Shown: positions 28,757 through 37,213, counted from the stretch's first letter. The stretch is DNA of 64,000 bases from Pseudomonas sp. FeN3W (GCA_030263805.2 CP136010.1:1007001-1071000), one strand, 5' to 3'. Numbers and translations: made by a program. Notes: generated by a model from the letters alone, not told the origin.

Positions 28757-30050
28757 GAAAGCCGGGGCGATTCAAACCACTTGCCGATAGTGCTTTACGA
28801 TTAAGGCCAAGCCAATCATCGCCTTCATCGCCATACGGCAATACGCGATAACCATCGCGAAACAGCATCACACCAACCCATTGCTCAATGAGCTTAAGGA
28901 TTTCGGCCCGATTTCCCAGGTCTGGTATACCTTTAATTTTTTGCCGGTTATACCAATACAATTGAAACTCAAAATCCCCCACCTTCCGTAAAGTAGAGAG
29001 CGGATAACCGAGCTTTTCCAATCCCACCATAACCTTGAGGTCTAACTCGTCATGCGTATCCGAGTAAGCACTACCATTATAAATATTTTCAACAATATCG
29101 ACTTTGAGCTGCGCCTTCCCATCAATAATCTTATAGGTCGCTTTACAGATCGCGTGAGCATTATCCAGCAGTAGCTGCTCAATTTTCGCAGCGTATGAAA
29201 TATCAGATCCGTTGTACTCGAAGCGGATCGGGAAACGCCTTTTTTTACCTACAACGAAAGGATCAGTCAGTCTTGCTATCTGTCCGCGTATGTTTTCCTC
29301 CAAAACGCTAGTTGTCCATACGCTAGTTAAATCAGATATAATAATTTTCGTTCCTGACTGACCTAAAGGCTTAGCCTCACCCTGCTTTACCGTAATTACA
29401 ACCGAATCATGAGACTTGTCATAGGCTGCTTCAAATTCGCGCCAATCAATATCTAAAATGTTGTAATTCTTCTCATCCACTTTGGCTGTTTGTACGCTGA
29501 GTCGCCGCCCCAAACGCATAACAGACAGTCGCCCTACACCCTTCTCACCCAGATATATTGACTCCCCCTTCCCACCATCTTTTAATTGCGCATTGACATC
29601 CTTGGCCCTGCTGGAGGTTCCTATAGTGAGATAGATATCTTCAAGATCAGACTTAGACATGCCATGACCAGTATCCGTAACCACTATTCTGTTTATTGCC
29701 CGGTAGGCATGAACTAATGCATCGCGCAGCTCATCACAATTGCGCGCAGCCCTGATTAGACTCCTGAAGCTATCAAGGTCCTCTCGCTCAGCATCGGCTT
29801 GTAAATTCTCATAGATGAATGACCTGCAAGCATCAATATCATTACCCTCGCCAATGTAAGCCAAGCACTCCTCATACTTAGACAAGAGCATTACGATTGA
29901 AAACTTTATATCTACGCCATTACTGGACCTAGCATCGATGGCATTTTTTATTAACTCATACAACGCCACCGCGTCGGAGGAAATAAGCTCAGCCCCCAAC
30001 TGTAAGATGGTTCTCGCAGTTATTTTGAATGACATCTGAACTCCATCTCC

Positions 30051-30499
30051 TCAAAGCTGGCAGACCAAGCATCCCTGATCATCATCATCGTCAAAAGCCT
30101 CGGTGCCTTCGTGCTCCGAAAACACAGCGATTAACGTGGAGTTATCTTTCCGCTGAGCTTGCCTCTCGACACGCACGGCATGATCACGCTTGATCTGTGC
30201 CATGCGCTCAGGCCGTTCCAACTCGGCAAGACTTTCGCCCTGGCTCCAAGTAAAGAAATTTCCTGTTTTCTCAAACGGAACTTCATACTCTTTGGCCTTC
30301 TCGTATAAGTCGGGGTGTGTTTCCTTCAGCTTCACCCATTCTATTTTTTGCTGATAAAAGCAGAAGTAGCAGCCAGAACGGGTTCGCCCCCACTTGGTAT
30401 AGGGAGGCATTCCTACACCCGAGACACGCAGGATTTCCTCGATGTCGCGCAGGATTAACCCATCCTCTTGGAAGGGATACACAGCTTCGATATTCGTTT
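30051..30499 (-). pseudogene. 3' remnant of a PAPS-reductase-family gene (island operon, gene 1)
   Basis: The last about 148 codons of a phosphoadenosine-phosphosulfate-reductase-like protein survive: NIEAVYPFQEDGLILRDIEEILRVSG, then MPPYTKWGRTRSGCYFCFYQ with its Cys pair, KIEWVKLKETHPDLYEKAKEYE, and a C-terminal CLVC. The PP-loop (SGGKDS-type) N-terminus is absent: IS B begins at 30500 and the sequence on its far side does not continue the gene. The stop is 15 bp before the dual-GHKL start, which has a good GGAG site, so the three genes formed one operon. Similar proteins act in sulfur chemistry or accompany DNA-modification and defence clusters; the role here is inference. Confidence 0.75.
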
Positions 30500-30564
30500 T
30501 GTAGTGGTCTACTAACCCCGGACACCGATTTAGGCGAAAATCCTCGCCGTTAGAGAGGTGTCTG

Positions 30565-30873
30565 ATGAGCAAGCAACGACGTACGTTTTCCGCCGAATTC
30601 AAGCGAGAGGCTGCTGCCTTGGTGTTGGACCAGGGTTACAGCCATATCGAGGCCTGCCGCTCACTGGGAGTGGTGGACTCGGCATTGCGCCGTTGGGTGA
30701 AGCAGCTCGAGGCGGAACGCCAAGGCGTGCCCCCGAAGAGCAAGGCGCTGACGCCCGAGCAGCAGAAGATCCAGGAGCTGGAAGCCCGGATCAATCGGCT
30801 GGAGCGGGAGAAAGCGATATTAAAAAAGGCTACCGCTCTCTTGATGTCAGACGAACTCGATCGTACGCGCTGA
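30565..30873 (+). CDS. IS B transposase OrfA
   Basis: Protein of 102 residues with an HTH (RRTFSAEFKREAAALVLDQGYSHIEACRSLGVVDSALRRWVKQLE) and a coiled coil (QKIQELEARINRLEREKAILKKATALL). The frameshift run A-AAA-AAG is at 30822-30828. The ALLMSDE ending is typical of IS3-subgroup OrfA proteins. Confidence 0.9.
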   Translation: MSKQRRTFSAEFKREAAALVLDQGYSHIEACRSLGVVDSALRRWVKQLEAERQGVPPKSKALTPEQQKIQELEARINRLEREKAILKKATALLMSDELDRTR

Positions 30874-31726
30874 TAGACCAGTTAAGTGAGCAGGAGCCAG
30901 TGGAAGTGGTCTGTTCAGCCTTCGATGTGGCGCGGTCTTGCTACTACGCCCACCGTCTTCGACGACGCCATGTTGATGCTCGCCGCGTTGCGCTACGCAG
31001 CCAGGTCAACCAGTTGTTCAGCCAGAGTCGAGGCTCGGCCGGCAGCCGCAGCATCCTCGGCATGCTGCGGCTGCCGGCGTGACAATCGGCCGTTTCCGCG
31101 TGCGTCGGTTGATGCGGGAGTTGGGGCAGGTCAGCAAGCAGCCGGGGTCGCACGCCTACAAGCAGGCCACGGTAGAGCGCCCGGATATCCCGAACCGGCT
31201 GAACCGCGAGTTCACTGTCCAGCGCGCCAACCAGGTGTGGTGTGGCGACATCACCTATGTCTGGGCGCAAGGTCGCTGGCATTACCTAGCCGCGGTGCTG
31301 GATCTGCATACACGGCGGGTGATCGGCTGGGCGTTCTCGGCCAAGCCAGATGCTGACCTGGTGATCAAGGCGCTGGACATGGCCTACGAACAGCGCGGCA
31401 AGCCAAAGCAAGTGCTGTTTCATTCGGATCAGGGCAGCCAGTACGCCAGTCGCCTGTTCCGGCAACGACTCTGGCGCTACCGGATGCAGCAGAGCATGAG
31501 CCGTCGGGGGAATTGTTGGGACAATTCGCCAATGGAGCGCCTGTTCCGCAGCCTGAAGTCGGAGTGGATCCCGTCGACGGGCTACCTGGCGGCGCAGGAG
31601 GCGCAGCGGGACATCAGTCATTACCTGATGCACCGCTACAACTGGATCAGGCCGCATCAGTACAACGGCGGGCTACCGCCTGCCGTGGCCGAAGAAAAAC
31701 TCAACCCACTGTCCGGGATGGGTTGA
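30838..31726 (+). pseudogene. IS B transposase OrfB, frameshifted
   Basis: The N-terminal part (LIDQLSEQEPVEVVCSAF, then VARSCYYAHRLRR, on to SRSILGMLR) reads in the expected -1 frame but meets a stop at 31082. The rest (VTIGRFRVRRLMREL, then the DDE motifs CGDITYV, HSDQGSQY and SPMERLF) continues in another frame from about 31079. The simplest cause is loss of one base near 31072-31078. The element therefore probably cannot transpose by itself. Confidence 0.85.
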
Positions 31727-31740
31727 CCACTACACTTATT

Positions 31741-31919
31741 TCAGCTGGAAAGCCTGGACGCAAGTAATACAAACAATGTTGTCTTGGGAGCATTTTGTTA
31801 GCTAGCTGGAGTCCGTACCGCGTGAAAAGGTTACGGTGCTCCGATCCACCGAAAATCTATACGTTGAGGATGCTTGGCGTTTTACTGAGATTGAGCTGAT
31901 CCAGCTTCCAAACTCCTAG
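31741..31919 (+). pseudogene. Orphan C-terminal gene fragment beside IS B
   Basis: Just right of IS B the plus strand has one frame reading FSWKAWTQVIQTMLSWEHFVS, a TAG, then LESVPREKVTVLRSTENL and YVEDAWRFTEIELIQLPNS to a stop. If the TAG was once TGG, this is the last 60 or so codons of a gene whose front was removed with the IS junction. It is on the opposite strand from the PAPS-reductase remnant, so it is a second disrupted gene. I do not recognise the family. Confidence 0.4.
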
Positions 31920-31951
31920 AAAGCGCTACCTAGGTCGCGCCTTTCAACACT

Positions 31952-32857
31952 TCACCCCACCACCTCACACAACCCACCCGGCACCTTCATTACCCACTCC
32001 CTCACCGCCCGAACCGTCGGATCATCCCGGCGGCTCTCCGGGTACACGAGATGAAACGGCTTGCCCTCCATCTCCGGCCCGAACGGCTGCACCAGCCGCC
32101 CTTCCCTCAGTTCGTCCTCGATCAGCTGCCGACTCATCAGGGCCACACCCTGGGCGCCGATGGCAGCGGAGATGGCGTGGGTCTCGTCGGAGAAGACCAG
32201 CCCGGCGCTCACATCCAGCCCTGGCACGTTGGCGAGTTTCTGCCACGACGCCCAGTGAATCGGGGCGGACAAGGCGGCTTGCGCACGGAAATGAATCAAA
32301 GGGTGTTTGGACAGCTCGGCTATATCCCGCAAGCCGAGGTGCGGGCTGCAGACCGGGACGAAGGTGTTATCGAACAGCTTCTCCGCCACCAGCCCCGGCC
32401 AGCGGCCGTCACCGTAACGGATGGCGATGTCCGCCGTGACGCCATCCAGCGCGACTGGCTCATGGGAGGTATGGAAGCGCAGATCGATATCCGAATGGGA
32501 ATCACGCAACAGGCAGACCCAGGGCACCAACCAGCGCACCGCGATGGCCGGTGTGGTGCTGAGGGTGATTGCCTGGCGACGAGGCGCCGCGCTGAGGCGT
32601 TCGACCGCCCCGCTGATGCTGTCGAACGCGGCTTCCAGCGTCTGTTGCAGCTCGCGCCCCTGGTCGGTCAGTTCCAGCTTTCTTGGTTTACGCAGGAACA
32701 GCGCCACACCGAGGGATTCCTCCAGCGAACGAATCTGGTGGCTGATCGCCGTGGCCGTGACGGACAGCTCCTCCGCGGCCTGCTTGGCGCTCTCGTGCCG
32801 GGCGGCGGCTTCGAAGGCGCGTAGAGCAGAAAGCGAAGGTAACCGGCGGTGCGCCAT
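31952..32857 (-). CDS. LysR-family transcriptional regulator, GcvA-like
   Basis: Regulator of 301 residues. The N-terminal winged HTH (LPSLSALRAFEAAARHESAKQAAEELSVTATAISHQIRSLEESLGVALFLR) is followed by a substrate-binding domain (TADIAIRYGDGRWPGLVAEKLF is typical of the GcvA subgroup). The start at 32857 (MAHRRLP) fits the family; the frame is open 33 codons further upstream into the divergent promoter region. It is divergent from the azoreductase gene, with about 117 bp between starts, and likely controls it. Effector unknown. Confidence 0.9.
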   Translation of the reverse strand: MAHRRLPSLSALRAFEAAARHESAKQAAEELSVTATAISHQIRSLEESLGVALFLRKPRKLELTDQGRELQQTLEAAFDSISGAVERLSAAPRRQAITLSTTPAIAVRWLVPWVCLLRDSHSDIDLRFHTSHEPVALDGVTADIAIRYGDGRWPGLVAEKLFDNTFVPVCSPHLGLRDIAELSKHPLIHFRAQAALSAPIHWASWQKLANVPGLDVSAGLVFSDETHAISAAIGAQGVALMSRQLIEDELREGRLVQPFGPEMEGKPFHLVYPESRRDDPTVRAVREWVMKVPGGLCEVVG

Positions 32858-32974
32858 GGCTGAGTTTCTCTCATCTGTTGTTGGAAGAAATGGTCGTTTG
32901 TCGCCACTACAGCCTAGCCCTAGGCTGGATTTACCGCGAACGGCAGATGAATTCAATCACAGAGGAGAATCATC

Positions 32975-33700
32975 ATGACGCACCTTCTGCACCTCGATGC
33001 CAGCGCCCGCCCCGGCCTTGCCGGCAAGGACGAGCACGGCTCCCACAGCCGTAACCTCACCCACCGCTTCGTCAGCCAGTGGGCGGCCCGCCGCGCGCAG
33101 GACGGCATCGTCTATCGGGATATAGGCCAGAACCCGCCTTCGTTTATCAACCATGACTGGATCGCCTCGAGCTTCACGCCGGAAGAACGCCGTGAGCCGT
33201 GGATGCGGGACACGCTGGCGGAAAGTGACCAGCTAGTCGATGAGCTGATCGCCGCCGATGTACTGGTCATCGGTACGCCGCTCTACAACTTCGGCATGCC
33301 TGCGGCGCTGAAGGCCTGGATCGACCAGATCGTGCGCCCGGGCCGGACGGTTGAGGTCGACGAAAGCAAGTTGCCCGATCCGTACGTTCCGTTGCTGGCG
33401 GACCGGCCACGGCATGCGGTCATCCTCAGCGCCCGCGGCGGCATCGGCTTTGGTCCCGGCGGGGAGATGGCGCACATGAATCACCTGGAGCCGAACCTGG
33501 TGACGGCACTCAATTTCATCGGGATCACCCGCATCCATCAGATCGCGATTGAAGGTCAGGAAACCGGTGGAGAGATATTGGCCGCCTCGGTGGCGGAGGC
33601 GCTACGCCAGGTCGATACCTTGGTCACGGAGCTGCAGGCGGCAATCGATGCGCCTCCGCTTCATAGGCGGACAAGAGAGGTAGCGTTCGATCAGGCATAA
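32975..33700 (+). CDS. FMN-dependent NADH-azoreductase-like flavoprotein
   Basis: Flavodoxin-fold oxidoreductase of 241 residues that would reduce quinones, azo or nitro compounds with NAD(P)H. It has the N-terminal DASARP...SRNLTHRF, the flavin-binding GTPLYNFGMPAALKAWIDQIVRPGRT and RGGIGFGPG segments of the AzoR family. The spacing to the LysR gene suggests a regulator/target pair. A good AGAGGAGAA ribosome site precedes the ATG. Substrate not predictable. Confidence 0.88.
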   Translation: MTHLLHLDASARPGLAGKDEHGSHSRNLTHRFVSQWAARRAQDGIVYRDIGQNPPSFINHDWIASSFTPEERREPWMRDTLAESDQLVDELIAADVLVIGTPLYNFGMPAALKAWIDQIVRPGRTVEVDESKLPDPYVPLLADRPRHAVILSARGGIGFGPGGEMAHMNHLEPNLVTALNFIGITRIHQIAIEGQETGGEILAASVAEALRQVDTLVTELQAAIDAPPLHRRTREVAFDQA

Positions 33701-33710
33701 GGCGGGTAAC

Positions 33711-33737
33711 GCGTGGAAACGGCTTCGCTTTCCACGC
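33711..33737. repeat. REP-like intergenic hairpin
   Basis: Arms GCGTGGAAA and TTTCCACGC around a CGGCTTCGC loop. It is one of several TGGA...GCTTCG...TCCA palindromes in this window (also near 36636, 37188 and 38928), a dispersed repeat style common in pseudomonads. Confidence 0.65.
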
Positions 33738-33781
33738 TACGCTCCATGGGCGTGGCACCCAGTCGAGACAGCGGAGCAGGC

Positions 33782-34132
33782 ATGGCGAGCGACAGAGATT
33801 TCGTGCTGTATGTGGCAGAGCAGATCGGCCTGGGAAGCAGGTTGACGTACAGGAAGATGTTCGGCGAGTACGCTCTTTATCTGGACGAAAAGGTCGTCGC
33901 GTTCGTCTGCGACAACAGCCTGTTCATCAAGCATTCGCAGGCCGCCGAAACGCTCGCCCCGGACTTGCCGCAAGCGCCGCCCTATCCCGGCGCGAAGAAC
34001 TATCCGGTGGCGGACGAGCTGCTGGACGATGCCGACGACCTCTGCCGCCTGGTGATCGAAACGGCTCGCCTCATGCCGGCACCTGCGCCACGCAAGCCGA
34101 GGAAAAGAAAGCCAGATGCAGCCGCGACCTAG
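33782..34132 (+). CDS. TfoX/Sxy N-terminal domain protein
   Basis: Protein of 116 residues: MASDRDFVLYVAEQIGLGSRLTYRKMFGEYALYLDEKVVAFVCDNSLFIK matches the N-terminal TfoX domain. The C-terminal TfoX domain of competence regulators is absent; instead there is a basic tail (PRKPRKRKPDAAAT). Single-domain versions like this are widespread and of unknown function, so a competence role is not supported. The start was set at the internal ATG 33782. Confidence 0.85.
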   Translation: MASDRDFVLYVAEQIGLGSRLTYRKMFGEYALYLDEKVVAFVCDNSLFIKHSQAAETLAPDLPQAPPYPGAKNYPVADELLDDADDLCRLVIETARLMPAPAPRKPRKRKPDAAAT

Positions 34133-34239
34133 CGGCAGGCAGGATCTCTCGCAGCACCGATCAGAATGCCGCTTACCCTCGCCTGCCGCGCACCGCCCGG
34201 TACAATGCCGCCATTTTCCGTACCAACCGGAGCGCCGCC

Positions 34240-34932
34240 ATGTTCACCCTCACCCACCTCGACACCCCGCCGCCGGAATCGCTGAAAAGCCAGGTGCTGC
34301 AGATGGTGGTGGATTACCTCGGCGACATCAGCCCGGTCTCGCTGCAGCCCAACAACCCGCTGTATCAGCTGTACCAGTACGTGGTGGGTTTCGAGGTGCA
34401 TCGCTATCTCGACAGCATGGACGGCGCGCAGGCCGGCAAGCCGGAGCTGATAATGGCGCTGGATGCCGACGACCCGGCGGTCCTGCTCGGCTTCGCGCTG
34501 TACCTGCCCTTCGTGGATGATCCCGACGCCTGTGCGCTGGTTTATCTGGCGGTGCAGGCCGAGCATCGCCGGCTCGGCATCGGACGAGCCATGGTCGACG
34601 CGATGGTGGCGCGCTATCCCCATGCCGAAGTGGCCTGCGTAGCGAGCAAGGTGCCCTATTTCCAGAAGCTCGGTTTTCAGCCACTGGCGGCGCGCGGCCC
34701 GCAGGTGGTGATGAATACCCGTAACGAGGCTTCGAACGGTGCGGTGGCGGTGCAGGATCTGGAGCCGATCTTCCAGTCCAAGGAAGTCCGGCAGATCTAC
34801 AGCTACTTGGCGCAGCAAAACGGCCGCAAGGCCATGAGCGAGGCGGAGAAACAGCGCGACCGCCTGCTCGATCAGCTGGCGCGTCAGGCACAGGACGTGG
34901 TGCAGCAGTCGACGGTGCGACGCCTGCACTAA
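34240..34932 (+). CDS. GNAT-family acetyltransferase
   Basis: Protein of 230 residues. The acetyl-CoA binding motif A is LVYLAVQAEHRRLGIGRAMVDAMVARYP, followed by KVPYFQKLGFQPL, the usual GNAT end. A helical C-terminal extension (about residues 170-230, rich in Gln/Lys/Arg) is unusual for small GNATs. The substrate is unknown. It lies alone between the TfoX-like and lipoprotein genes on the same strand. Confidence 0.85.
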   Translation: MFTLTHLDTPPPESLKSQVLQMVVDYLGDISPVSLQPNNPLYQLYQYVVGFEVHRYLDSMDGAQAGKPELIMALDADDPAVLLGFALYLPFVDDPDACALVYLAVQAEHRRLGIGRAMVDAMVARYPHAEVACVASKVPYFQKLGFQPLAARGPQVVMNTRNEASNGAVAVQDLEPIFQSKEVRQIYSYLAQQNGRKAMSEAEKQRDRLLDQLARQAQDVVQQSTVRRLH

Positions 34933-35133
34933 CCGTTGCCAGGTTCAGAACAGGCAGGATAGACCTAGGCCAGACAATCGTTCGGCAGTACACCGCCGCA
35001 CGCGGCCATTAGCGTGACCCCCGTCACTAAAACCGCTCACCAAGACTTGCTCGACGCTGCAGAGGGTTAACGGTCAGGTGATAGCAATTTAATATTTACC
35101 GGCAATTCGCCTAACACTCAGGAACGAGTATTC

Positions 35134-35577
35134 ATGTTCAAGCATTTCATGATGAGCGCCGCGGCGCTGAGCTTTGCCATTTTGACCGGCTGCGCATCGG
35201 TCCCAATGGAGTCACCCGAAAAGGACCAGGCGTACAAGACCTTCCCCGCACCGCCACAGGATCAAGCCGGCCTGTACATCTTCCGCGACTCCATGCTTGG
35301 AGGCGCTCTAAAGAAAACGGTGAAGATCGACGATGAGGTCATCGGCGAAACGGCAGCCAACACCTACTTCTACCGTCTCATCACGCCCGGAAAGCACACG
35401 CTGGCTACCGAGTCCGAGTTCAGCGACAACCTCATCGAACTGGACGCCATAGCTGGCAAGAACCATTACGTGCGTCAGTCGATCAAGATGGGCGTGTTCG
35501 TGGGTGGTGCGAAGCTGACCGAAGTATCGGAAAGCGAAGGCCAGCAAGCTGTAGCGAAAACCGAACTGGCCCGCTAA
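35134..35577 (+). CDS. DUF2846 family lipoprotein
   Basis: Protein of 147 residues with a lipoprotein signal (LTGC lipobox, Cys at about residue 19). The mature part contains GLYIFRDSMLGGALKKTVKIDDEVIGETAANTYFYRLITPGKHTLATESEFSDNLIELDA, matching DUF2846. These are short beta-rich lipoproteins without known activity. The residue after the Cys is Ala, so outer-membrane sorting is likely. A terminator follows 30 bp after the stop. Confidence 0.85.
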   Translation: MFKHFMMSAAALSFAILTGCASVPMESPEKDQAYKTFPAPPQDQAGLYIFRDSMLGGALKKTVKIDDEVIGETAANTYFYRLITPGKHTLATESEFSDNLIELDAIAGKNHYVRQSIKMGVFVGGAKLTEVSESEGQQAVAKTELAR

Positions 35578-35606
35578 CGCTGCGGAAAGAATCGCCGCCA
35601 AACAAT

Positions 35607-35630
35607 AGCCCCGCACTTGCGGGGCTTTTT
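35607..35630 (+). terminator. Rho-independent terminator
   Basis: AGCCCCGC, loop ACTT, GCGGGGCT, followed by TTTT. It ends the DUF2846 lipoprotein transcript and may also serve the convergent methyltransferase gene. Confidence 0.85.
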
Positions 35631-35656
35631 CTGCTCCTGCTCTATCCGCGATCCGC

Positions 35657-36400
35657 TCAAACCTTCACACAGACGAATATCGCGTTTCCCGAAACCTCGT
35701 CCCAGGGCACGATCTTCTCGTAGTCGTGCTCGAGCACATGCACTTCGAAGTACGGCGCCAGCAGCTCGCTCAGCTCGGCGAAACTCACCGCCACCATCAC
35801 GTGCTCGTCGTGCCAGACCTGGCTCTGATCCGCGGCGGTTTTGCCGATGCGCAGCTTCAGCAGTTGCTGCTCTCCTTCCCCCGGGTAATGCCAACCGGAG
35901 CTGAAGGTGAACAGGCCGTCAGCATGCCTGGCCGTGTGCGAGACGAATGACGCGTTGTCGATCCGGCGCTTGTCCACGGCGTTGAAGCAGAACAGCCCGC
36001 CCGGGGCCAACGCAGCATGCGCGCTGGCGATGCACGCCGCGAGCCCGGCAAGCGCTGCGCTGTAATGGATGGAGTAAAGAAAGCAGGTGATCAGATCGGC
36101 CGGCTGTTCGACCGCGAAGCCACACATGTCCTGCAGGGAAAACTGTGCTTCCGGGCAACGTACGGCTGCTCTATCCAGCATCGGCTGGTTGATGTCGAGC
36201 CCGCCGCTGGTATAGCCGGCATCGATGAAATGGCGGACGTGTGGGCCCGTGCCGCAGGCGAGGTCCAGATGCCTCGTCCCGCCGTTGCCGAACAGCTGCT
36301 GCAACCGATGAACACAGTGGCTTTGTGCGTGGTAATCGATATCCGCGCACATGAGGTCGTAGTAACCCGACAAGTCGGTATAGAGAGCATCGCCGGGCAT
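35657..36400 (-). CDS. Class I SAM-dependent methyltransferase
   Basis: Protein of 247 residues beginning MPGDALYTDLSGYYDLMCADIDYHAQ. SAM-binding motif I is HLDLACGTGPHVRHF, motif II TSGGLDINQPML and a motif near LQDMCGF; a later GGLFCFNAVDK fits a small-molecule methyltransferase. The acceptor is unknown. The start at 36400 is preferred over further-upstream Mets because only from there does the family pattern hold. Confidence 0.85.
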   Translation of the reverse strand: MPGDALYTDLSGYYDLMCADIDYHAQSHCVHRLQQLFGNGGTRHLDLACGTGPHVRHFIDAGYTSGGLDINQPMLDRAAVRCPEAQFSLQDMCGFAVEQPADLITCFLYSIHYSAALAGLAACIASAHAALAPGGLFCFNAVDKRRIDNASFVSHTARHADGLFTFSSGWHYPGEGEQQLLKLRIGKTAADQSQVWHDEHVMVAVSFAELSELLAPYFEVHVLEHDYEKIVPWDEVSGNAIFVCVKV

Positions 36401-36743
36401 GATGACCTGAAGTGTGAGAGGTCGATGGGGCGCGCATATTATCCCGGTCGGCTGCGATTCGCCCGGCAATTGCGCGTGAGCCGGCATGTCCGGACACCGC
36501 GCCAGGGATTTCGTCACCGATACCAGGTAGGTCCATCAGGACATTCCGCTGCGGGCCGATTGCGGTGGTGCTGGTCGAAGACGTCCGCTCCGGGGCCGCA
36601 GTTCTGATCGAACGATGGATGCGCTACCCGCCGCACGTGGACAACGCTTCGCTTGTTCGCTGAAGATGTCGGCGATCGACTCAAGCGTCGCCGGCCACGT
36701 TCGGGTCCGGCGACTTCCGCCTCCTCGACTTCAAGAGCACAGC
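36401..36743. other. Intergenic region with a degenerate REP-like hairpin
   Basis: No coding signal that I trust on either strand. At about 36636-36662 there is a degraded copy of the TGGACAA/GCTTCG/TTGT palindrome. The divergent promoters of the methyltransferase and DUF2141 genes should lie here. Confidence 0.5.
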
Positions 36744-37166
36744 ATGAAAGCACTTCCGATTCTGGGCGTTGCCCTCGCACTCTTGCTCCCCTCGGCCTAT
36801 GCCGAGGAACTGCAGGTCACCCTCGACGGCCTGCAACACGATAAAGGCCAGGTGGCCGTGGCGGTATATTCCAGCGCGAAGAGCTTCCGCAAGGAGGACC
36901 AGGCGTTCGCCGCGCAGAAGGCCAAGGCCGAGCAGGGGGCCGTGACCCTGGTGTTCGAGAACGTGCCGCCCGGCCGCTACGCGGTGCTGGCCTACCATGA
37001 CGAGAACGACAACGGCGAGATGGATCGCCGCTTCGGCATGATCCCAACGGAAGGCTACGGCCTGTCGAACAATCCCAAGGTGATGGGCCCGCCGTCCTTC
37101 GAGGACAGCGCATTCGAGGTGCCCGCCGGCGAACCGACCCGGGTCACCCTGGAGATGCGTTACTAA
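36744..37166 (+). CDS. DUF2141 family exported protein
   Basis: Protein of 140 residues with a Sec signal (MKALPILGVALALLLPSAYA). The mature protein matches DUF2141: LQVTLDGLQHDKGQVAVAVYSSAKSF, FENVPPGRYAVLAYHDENDNGEMDRRFGMIPTEGYGLSNNP, and an all-beta end. It is probably periplasmic. Function unknown; the DENDNGEMD segment looks like a possible calcium-binding loop, which is inference. Confidence 0.85.
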   Translation: MKALPILGVALALLLPSAYAEELQVTLDGLQHDKGQVAVAVYSSAKSFRKEDQAFAAQKAKAEQGAVTLVFENVPPGRYAVLAYHDENDNGEMDRRFGMIPTEGYGLSNNPKVMGPPSFEDSAFEVPAGEPTRVTLEMRY

Positions 37167-37187
37167 CGAAAAAACCCGGGAAACCGC

Positions 37188-37213
37188 GTGGAAAAGGCTT
37201 CGCCGTTTTCCAC
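37188..37213. repeat. REP-like intergenic hairpin
   Basis: Arms GTGGAAAA and TTTTCCAC around GGCTTCGCCG, between the convergent DUF2141 and zinc-ribbon genes. Same style as the palindrome at 33711. Confidence 0.6.

Larger units (their letters stand above)
27544..28774 (+). mobile_element. IS3-family insertion sequence A (1231 bp, intact)
   Basis: The terminal inverted repeats begin TGAATCGCCCCTGGTTTCG at the left and TGAATCGCCCCGGCTTTCC at the right (read inward), continuing to TAGACAC on both. They are flanked by a 3-bp target duplication AAC at 27541-27543 and 28775-28777. It contains two overlapping transposase frames with a programmed frameshift site. The clean duplication and intact frames point to a recent insertion. 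Confidence 0.93.
26438..30035 (-). pseudogene. Dual-GHKL ATPase/kinase gene, split by an IS3-family element (island operon, gene 2)
   Basis: Removing bases 27544-28774 plus one AAC copy gives an uninterrupted 787-codon frame that reads ...LNRKALSASG-YKLNTKQFIGRV... across the join (G420-Y421). The N-terminal half is a MutL/Hsp90/MORC-like GHKL ATPase: E27-x3-N31-x2-D34 (YELIKNAIDA), D121-T-G-H-G125, and GEKGVGRLS near 163. The C-terminal half is histidine-kinase-like: VELVAHELARV with candidate H571, LENLISNS, YQDNGPGIP and HGLGLYIA. Two GHKL domains of different classes in one chain is unusual. As it stands, two separate frames (28695-30035 and 26438-27613) remain, each ending or starting in IS sequence. 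Confidence 0.85.
30500..31734 (+). mobile_element. IS3-family insertion sequence B (1235 bp, defective)
   Basis: The terminal inverted repeats share TGTAGTGGTC and then CCCGGACA after 7 mismatched bases, at both ends. No direct duplication flanks them (TTT at left, CTT at right), which suggests an adjacent deletion or recombination after insertion. It carries orfA and a frameshifted orfB. It is a different IS3 subgroup from IS A. Confidence 0.88.

Noticed and set aside
24240..31950. An integrative element with attachment sites at both ends.
   Set aside because: No integrase, tRNA gene or matching direct repeats at the two borders could be found by eye; the region is called an island only by composition and content.
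33782..34132. TfoX-like protein as competence activator.
   Set aside because: Only the N-terminal TfoX domain is present and no competence genes are near.
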